Origin: Cognatazoarcus halotolerans
GTDB lineage: Bacteria; Pseudomonadota; Gammaproteobacteria; Burkholderiales; Rhodocyclaceae
Length of the DNA stretch: 64,000 nt
Direction of reading: 5' to 3'
NCBI RefSeq assembly: GCF_009800965.1
Contig: NZ_WUAF01000011.1
Span: 124,001 to 188,000 of the forward strand
This document shows, piece after piece, positions 60,402 to 64,000 of the stretch; the first letter of the stretch is position 1, and the number at the start of each line of letters is the position of its first letter. A program made the position numbers and the translations under genes. Under the pieces are notes generated by a model, which was given only the letters and a program-made list of their open reading frames with translations, was not told where the DNA came from and did no database searches.

Positions 60402-60434
60402 TGCGTGATTCCCTGGCTGGTCGGCGAGTCCGCC

Positions 60435-61565
60435 TCAGCGGACCTGCCGGATGCCGCCGGTCGCGGCGAAATGCGGCTCCGTGCCGTCGGACATGAAGTT
60501 GCCGCCGAAACGGTTGTCGATGAAATCCTCGAAGCGGATGTCTTCCTGGCGCACGAAGCCGCGCTGCGGGAGCCGGCCCTGAACGAGCAGGTCGAGCGCG
60601 GCGCACAGGGCGCTCGCCGTCGTGATCTGGATCGCGCTGCGCAGCGTGCCGTTGATGGTGCTGCTGTAGATCTTGCGGGCGAAGGTTTCCTGCATCAGCT
60701 GACCACCGCGCATGCCGCTGACACTCACGAATACCAGCACCACATCCTGCATGGTGATCGGGATTGCCGACTCCAGGATGTCTTTGAGCAGGGCCCGCCG
60801 CTCGCCGAGGCGCAGGTCGTTGAGCAGCAGCTTCATGACGTCGCGGTGGCCCTGGTAGCGCACCGTGCGGTAGTTGAGGTTCATCACCCGGCCCTTGAGC
60901 GTGTCGCACAGGGTGCCGAGTCCCCCGGAGGTGTTGAAGGCTTCGTAGTCGTCGCCGTCCAGAGAGAAGTGCTCCAGCTCCTCGAGCGGCGGCATCTCCT
61001 TGAGTTCGCCGCCTACGATTGCCTCGCAGGGATTGAGGTACTCGTTGATGAGTCCGTCGGTGCTCCAGGTGAGGTTGTACTTGAGCGCGTTGGACGGAAA
61101 CTTCGGCAGCGCGCCGACGCGCATATGCACGTTGTGGAGGGTGTCGAAGCGGGTGGCGAGGTGATAGGCTGCAATCGAGATGAAGCCGGGCGCGAGCCCG
61201 CACTGCGGAACCAGCGCGATCGGCGCGTCGGTCGCCATGGCACGGATCGCGCGGGCGCTGGCAACGTCCTCGGTGAGGTCGAAGTAATGTGCCGAGGCTT
61301 GGGTTGCGGCCCGCGCGAGGGTTTCGCTCATGTCGAAGGGGCAGGCGTTGATGAGCGCGAAAGAGCCCGCCAGCGCAGCGGCCAGCGCCTTGGCATCGCA
61401 GGCGTCCAGCTCGCGAACCGTCACCGACGGCAGTTCGGAGGCCACCCGGGCAAGCAGCGCGGTATCGCGGTCGGCCACGGTGACCGCATAGTCCCCGCTG
61501 GCCGACAGGAAGTCGGCGATGACGCTACCGATCTTGCCCGCTCCGACGATCAGTACCCGCTGCAT
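60435..61565 (-). CDS. Saccharopine dehydrogenase-like / L-lysine 6-dehydrogenase-like protein
   Basis: 376 residues. Rossmann start VLIVGAGKIGSVIADFLSASGDYAVTVADRD, then LINACPFDMSETLARAATQASAHYFDLTED and CGLAPGFISIAAYHLATRFD, all typical of the saccharopine dehydrogenase family. Bacterial lysine 6-dehydrogenase belongs here and yields the substrate of the adjacent ALDH7 enzyme, so a lysine-degrading role is inferred from context. Carboxynorspermidine or saccharopine dehydrogenase remain alternatives. Confidence 0.82.
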   Translation of the reverse strand: MQRVLIVGAGKIGSVIADFLSASGDYAVTVADRDTALLARVASELPSVTVRELDACDAKALAAALAGSFALINACPFDMSETLARAATQASAHYFDLTEDVASARAIRAMATDAPIALVPQCGLAPGFISIAAYHLATRFDTLHNVHMRVGALPKFPSNALKYNLTWSTDGLINEYLNPCEAIVGGELKEMPPLEELEHFSLDGDDYEAFNTSGGLGTLCDTLKGRVMNLNYRTVRYQGHRDVMKLLLNDLRLGERRALLKDILESAIPITMQDVVLVFVSVSGMRGGQLMQETFARKIYSSTINGTLRSAIQITTASALCAALDLLVQGRLPQRGFVRQEDIRFEDFIDNRFGGNFMSDGTEPHFAATGGIRQVR

Positions 61566-61652
61566 GGAATCCTCCCGTGCGCTTGCCTCGCGATCAGCGT
61601 TTCGACAACAACTGCGTTCCGATGGTGCCGGCGCGCCATCGCCGACGGCGCC

Positions 61653-63989
61653 TCAGCGCGTGGAGCGCGCTCGCAGCAGGAGCACCTGTCCCGGGTGCAG
61701 CAGATCGGGGTTCGGTATCGTACGACGGTTGTCCTCGTGAATCTGCCGCCACATCGACGCGTCGCCGTAGATGCGCCATGCAATGCGCGACAGGGATTCT
61801 CCTTGCGAGACGTGATATTCGATGGCGTCGGGCTCCGTGTTGCTGAGCGGGACATGGATCCTGTCACCGATTCGGATCCGTGACGGGTCGCGGATCAGCC
61901 GGCCGCCCATGCCGATCTCCACGCGCCGGTTGTGGTGTTCGACCAGCGCGGGCCAGTTGCGGCCGTGGCCGGTAAGCCGCCGGGCGATGTCCCACAGCGT
62001 GTCGCCGCGGCGTACGGTGTAGCGCAGCGGATCTTCCATGCCGCCCGCGGCGGGCGCTGCCGCCAACACGCTTTCCAGCCAGGGAGCCAGCTGGGTGAGG
62101 ATGTGATCGTTCAGCGCCGGGTCGATCGGCCCCAGGGCGTCGATCAGATCGGCAAGCCGGTAGCCGAGCACCGTGTCGCCTTTCTTGAAGGCCGCTTCGG
62201 CCGCATCACCCAGCGCGCGGGCGAGCACCGCATGATCGGCTCCGAGCCGCTCGCTGGTGAGGGCGGTGGCATCGGCATTGAGCATGCCTTGCAGTACCTC
62301 GGCGGCGCCGGCACTGTCTCCGGCATGCAACTTGTCGAGTGCTTCGGCGACACGGCTGGCGGGAACCGGTGAGGGTTCGACGACGGGGGCGGGCTGCGGT
62401 GGCTCGGGCTTGACCGCCGGCGCGGGGCTTGGGGGCGCGGGGATCGGGGGTGCTGGCACGACGTCCGCGGGTCGCTCCGAGCCCTTCAGCAGCCATAGAC
62501 CCACTGCAAGCAGGGCAAGGATTCCGATCGCGGCTGCCGCAAGCATGCCCCGGGTGCCGCCGGACTTGCCTGCACCGGGATGTGCTTGTTCCGCCAACGG
62601 TGGCGGGGCGGCCGGGGGTGGCGCCGACTGGGTCGCGAGGGGCGGTTGCGGGCTTGGTGGGGCCGGTGGCGCGGCTGCCGCAGGCGGTGCGTCGGAGGGC
62701 TCCGCCATCCTGGCAACCAGGGGTGCGGCCGGGGCGAGATCGAAGAGCCGGCCGTCCGGGGTACGCATGTGCAGCGCGGGCGCGCCCCATTCCACCGGGT
62801 AACCGCGCGCATACAGGAAGGCGCGGGCCGAGGTCAGCGCCGCATCGACCGGCTGGCCAGCAGCGAGGTAGCGGTAAAAGTGCCGCGCCAGCGCCACTGC
62901 GGCCTTGTCCGGGATCGGGAACTGCATCGCGATCACCGCCGGAATGCCGCGCCGGATGAGGCTCTGCGCAACGCCGCCGAAGGGGTCGCGGCGCGAGGCG
63001 GTGGCACCCATGCAGCTGTTGAGGAAGACCAGTCGCAGCGAGGTCAGGTGGTTGCGCAGCAGCACCGCTAGCTGCCGCCCGGCGATGGTGTCCGCGGTGC
63101 CCGGTGCGGTGTCGGATTCGAGTACCAGCACGCCTTCGTCGCCGACGAAATCCCCGTGGCCGATGAAGTGCAGGATGTGCGGGCGGCTCTGCAGCAAGGC
63201 GTTGTCGAGCGATTCGAGCGTGGCGTGGTCCAGGCGCACCGCCTCGACCTTGCCGCTGGAAGTAAGCTCGGCAAGCGCGCTGTCGAGATGGGCGATCTCC
63301 TCGCCGACCTCGAGCCCCGGCCGGTCGGTGGGCGCGGCGATGACCATCAGCAGGCGCAGCGGCGGTTCGACCGCGAGGGTGGGCGGCGGCTCATCCACAT
63401 CGAGCCAGCGTACCACCGGCTTCATGCGGTCCGAGAAGAGGAAATCGTCCTTTGCCGGGCTGTAGAGGAATTCCCAGGGCAGGCGCGCGAGGTCGGGCGC
63501 ATCGGTGGTGTTGATGACGAAGCGCAGGCCCTCGCCGCGCTGCGGGTCGATGGCTCGCAGGCCCTCCTCGAAGCATGCTCGTAGTGGAGATTCGAACAGC
63601 GCCGCATACAGCGCCTGGCCCACCTCGCGGGCATTCGGTGCCGCCGGCAGCAGGGCTTCGAGATCCGCGTCGGGGTTGGCCCGGCGTGCCGAGCCTTCGA
63701 TCTGCCGTGCGCCCGACCAGAGAGTCTGCTCGAGGCTTGCCGGATCCAGTGCAAAGGCGGCCGCCTCTTGGCCGCCGTCAGGCGCTTCGGGTACCGCAAT
63801 GGAATACCTGCCGTCGGCGCCACGCCCGAAACGCAGCTGCATCGAGCGATAGTGCGGTCCGGCGGGCGTGCTCGCGGATGGGGGCTCCGGGGGCGGGGGT
63901 TCCGGGTTGGCAGGGGCGAGGGTGTTGGCCCGAACCCGGTCCTCGACCTCGATCACCACTTCTGCAGCGAGGTTGCCCTCGGCCTGCAT
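61653..63989 (-). CDS. CHAT-domain membrane protein with C-terminal LysM domains (may be 5'-incomplete)
   Basis: 778 residues in the window. CHAT (caspase-like) domain about residues 120-410, with His in ILHFIGHGDF (278) and Cys in LVFLNSCMGA (326) as the catalytic dyad. Then a Pro/Ala linker, a membrane helix (about 481-502), a second Pro-rich linker, a helical TPR-like part (about 545-645) and two LysM domains (about 657-713, 724-774) at the C-terminus. The protease would be cytosolic and the LysMs periplasmic, gripping peptidoglycan. Only eleven bases lie upstream of ATG 63989, without a visible ribosome site or stop, so the true start may be outside the window. Confidence 0.85.
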   Translation of the reverse strand: MQAEGNLAAEVVIEVEDRVRANTLAPANPEPPPPEPPSASTPAGPHYRSMQLRFGRGADGRYSIAVPEAPDGGQEAAAFALDPASLEQTLWSGARQIEGSARRANPDADLEALLPAAPNAREVGQALYAALFESPLRACFEEGLRAIDPQRGEGLRFVINTTDAPDLARLPWEFLYSPAKDDFLFSDRMKPVVRWLDVDEPPPTLAVEPPLRLLMVIAAPTDRPGLEVGEEIAHLDSALAELTSSGKVEAVRLDHATLESLDNALLQSRPHILHFIGHGDFVGDEGVLVLESDTAPGTADTIAGRQLAVLLRNHLTSLRLVFLNSCMGATASRRDPFGGVAQSLIRRGIPAVIAMQFPIPDKAAVALARHFYRYLAAGQPVDAALTSARAFLYARGYPVEWGAPALHMRTPDGRLFDLAPAAPLVARMAEPSDAPPAAAAPPAPPSPQPPLATQSAPPPAAPPPLAEQAHPGAGKSGGTRGMLAAAAIGILALLAVGLWLLKGSERPADVVPAPPIPAPPSPAPAVKPEPPQPAPVVEPSPVPASRVAEALDKLHAGDSAGAAEVLQGMLNADATALTSERLGADHAVLARALGDAAEAAFKKGDTVLGYRLADLIDALGPIDPALNDHILTQLAPWLESVLAAAPAAGGMEDPLRYTVRRGDTLWDIARRLTGHGRNWPALVEHHNRRVEIGMGGRLIRDPSRIRIGDRIHVPLSNTEPDAIEYHVSQGESLSRIAWRIYGDASMWRQIHEDNRRTIPNPDLLHPGQVLLLRARSTR

Positions 63990-64000
63990 GATGGTCAGTG

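Noticed and set aside
59985-61883. 632-codon plus-strand frame across the lysine genes
   Set aside because: Antisense to two clear dehydrogenases and the end of the CHAT gene; no recognisable protein.
1-64000. tRNA, rRNA, riboswitch and prophage genes
   Set aside because: None could be recognised by reading; the Hcp/VgrG/TssE proteins resemble phage tail parts but clearly belong to the type VI locus.

Overview
The window is GC-rich chromosomal DNA of a betaproteobacterium. The gene mix fits Rhodocyclales of the Thauera/Azoarcus/Zoogloea type: purT, creA, slyX, a large NAD-glutamate dehydrogenase, hpnCDE, small class I cytochromes, and a type VI secretion locus arranged tssJKL <-> tssBC-hcp-tssEFG-vgrG. 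This placement is inference from protein resemblance; there is no rRNA or tRNA in the window to anchor it. Almost all genes have typical high-GC codon use, which produces long spurious open frames on the opposite strand. The one clear exception is an AT-rich island at about 44.8-46.8 kb.

Layout. 0.1-11.5 kb is ordinary core genome: a Crp/Fnr regulator, a YfcG-type GST, PurT, a small lipoprotein, a ParS-like/RES toxin-antitoxin pair, a cold-shock protein with a bidirectional terminator, the GTPase RbgA, dodecin, RluB, small conserved proteins, CreA, a YitT membrane protein, an NfsA-type nitroreductase and SlyX. 11.6-32.4 kb is a type VI secretion locus. tssL-tssK-tssJ read left and are divergent from a TPR lipoprotein gene, tssB, tssC, hcp, tssE, tssF, tssG and vgrG. 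After vgrG comes an effector module: a DUF4123 adaptor, a large VasX-like membrane-active effector, and four tandem paralogous membrane proteins that are probable immunity proteins. The sheath, baseplate and spike genes are present, but tssM, tssA, clpV and PAAR are not in the window.

32.5-37.2 kb holds small singletons: a methyltransferase, an EthD-type protein, a 60-residue peptide with a Gly-Gly leader-like motif, a cytochrome c, an ATP-grasp-like protein and a PsiF protein, plus a relic of a second ATP-grasp-like gene. 37.2-44.8 kb is the cytosine utilisation operon codB-pucR-codA. Its codB end has been tandemly duplicated in about 2.29-kb units together with a RAYT/Y1-transposase gene, leaving a truncated chimeric codB copy and two copies of a small codA relic. 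44.8-47.2 kb is an accessory island framed by transposase remnants, with an AT-rich three-gene block encoding a metallopeptidase-like exported protein and two small secreted proteins.

47.2-64 kb returns to core-like DNA: hpnC-hpnD-hpnE (squalene for hopanoids), the 1604-residue NAD-glutamate dehydrogenase, and an LVIVD-repeat lipoprotein. These are followed by a TIR-membrane protein with a HicA-like protein and a VOC protein, a two-gene lysine/aminoadipate module, and a CHAT-protease-like membrane protein with C-terminal LysM domains that runs to the window edge.

The most interesting places are the mosaic four-gene immunity array, the AT-rich secreted metallopeptidase module, the TIR and CHAT-LysM membrane proteins, the possible CTG start of the RES toxin, and the duplicated codB/RAYT segment with its codA relics.
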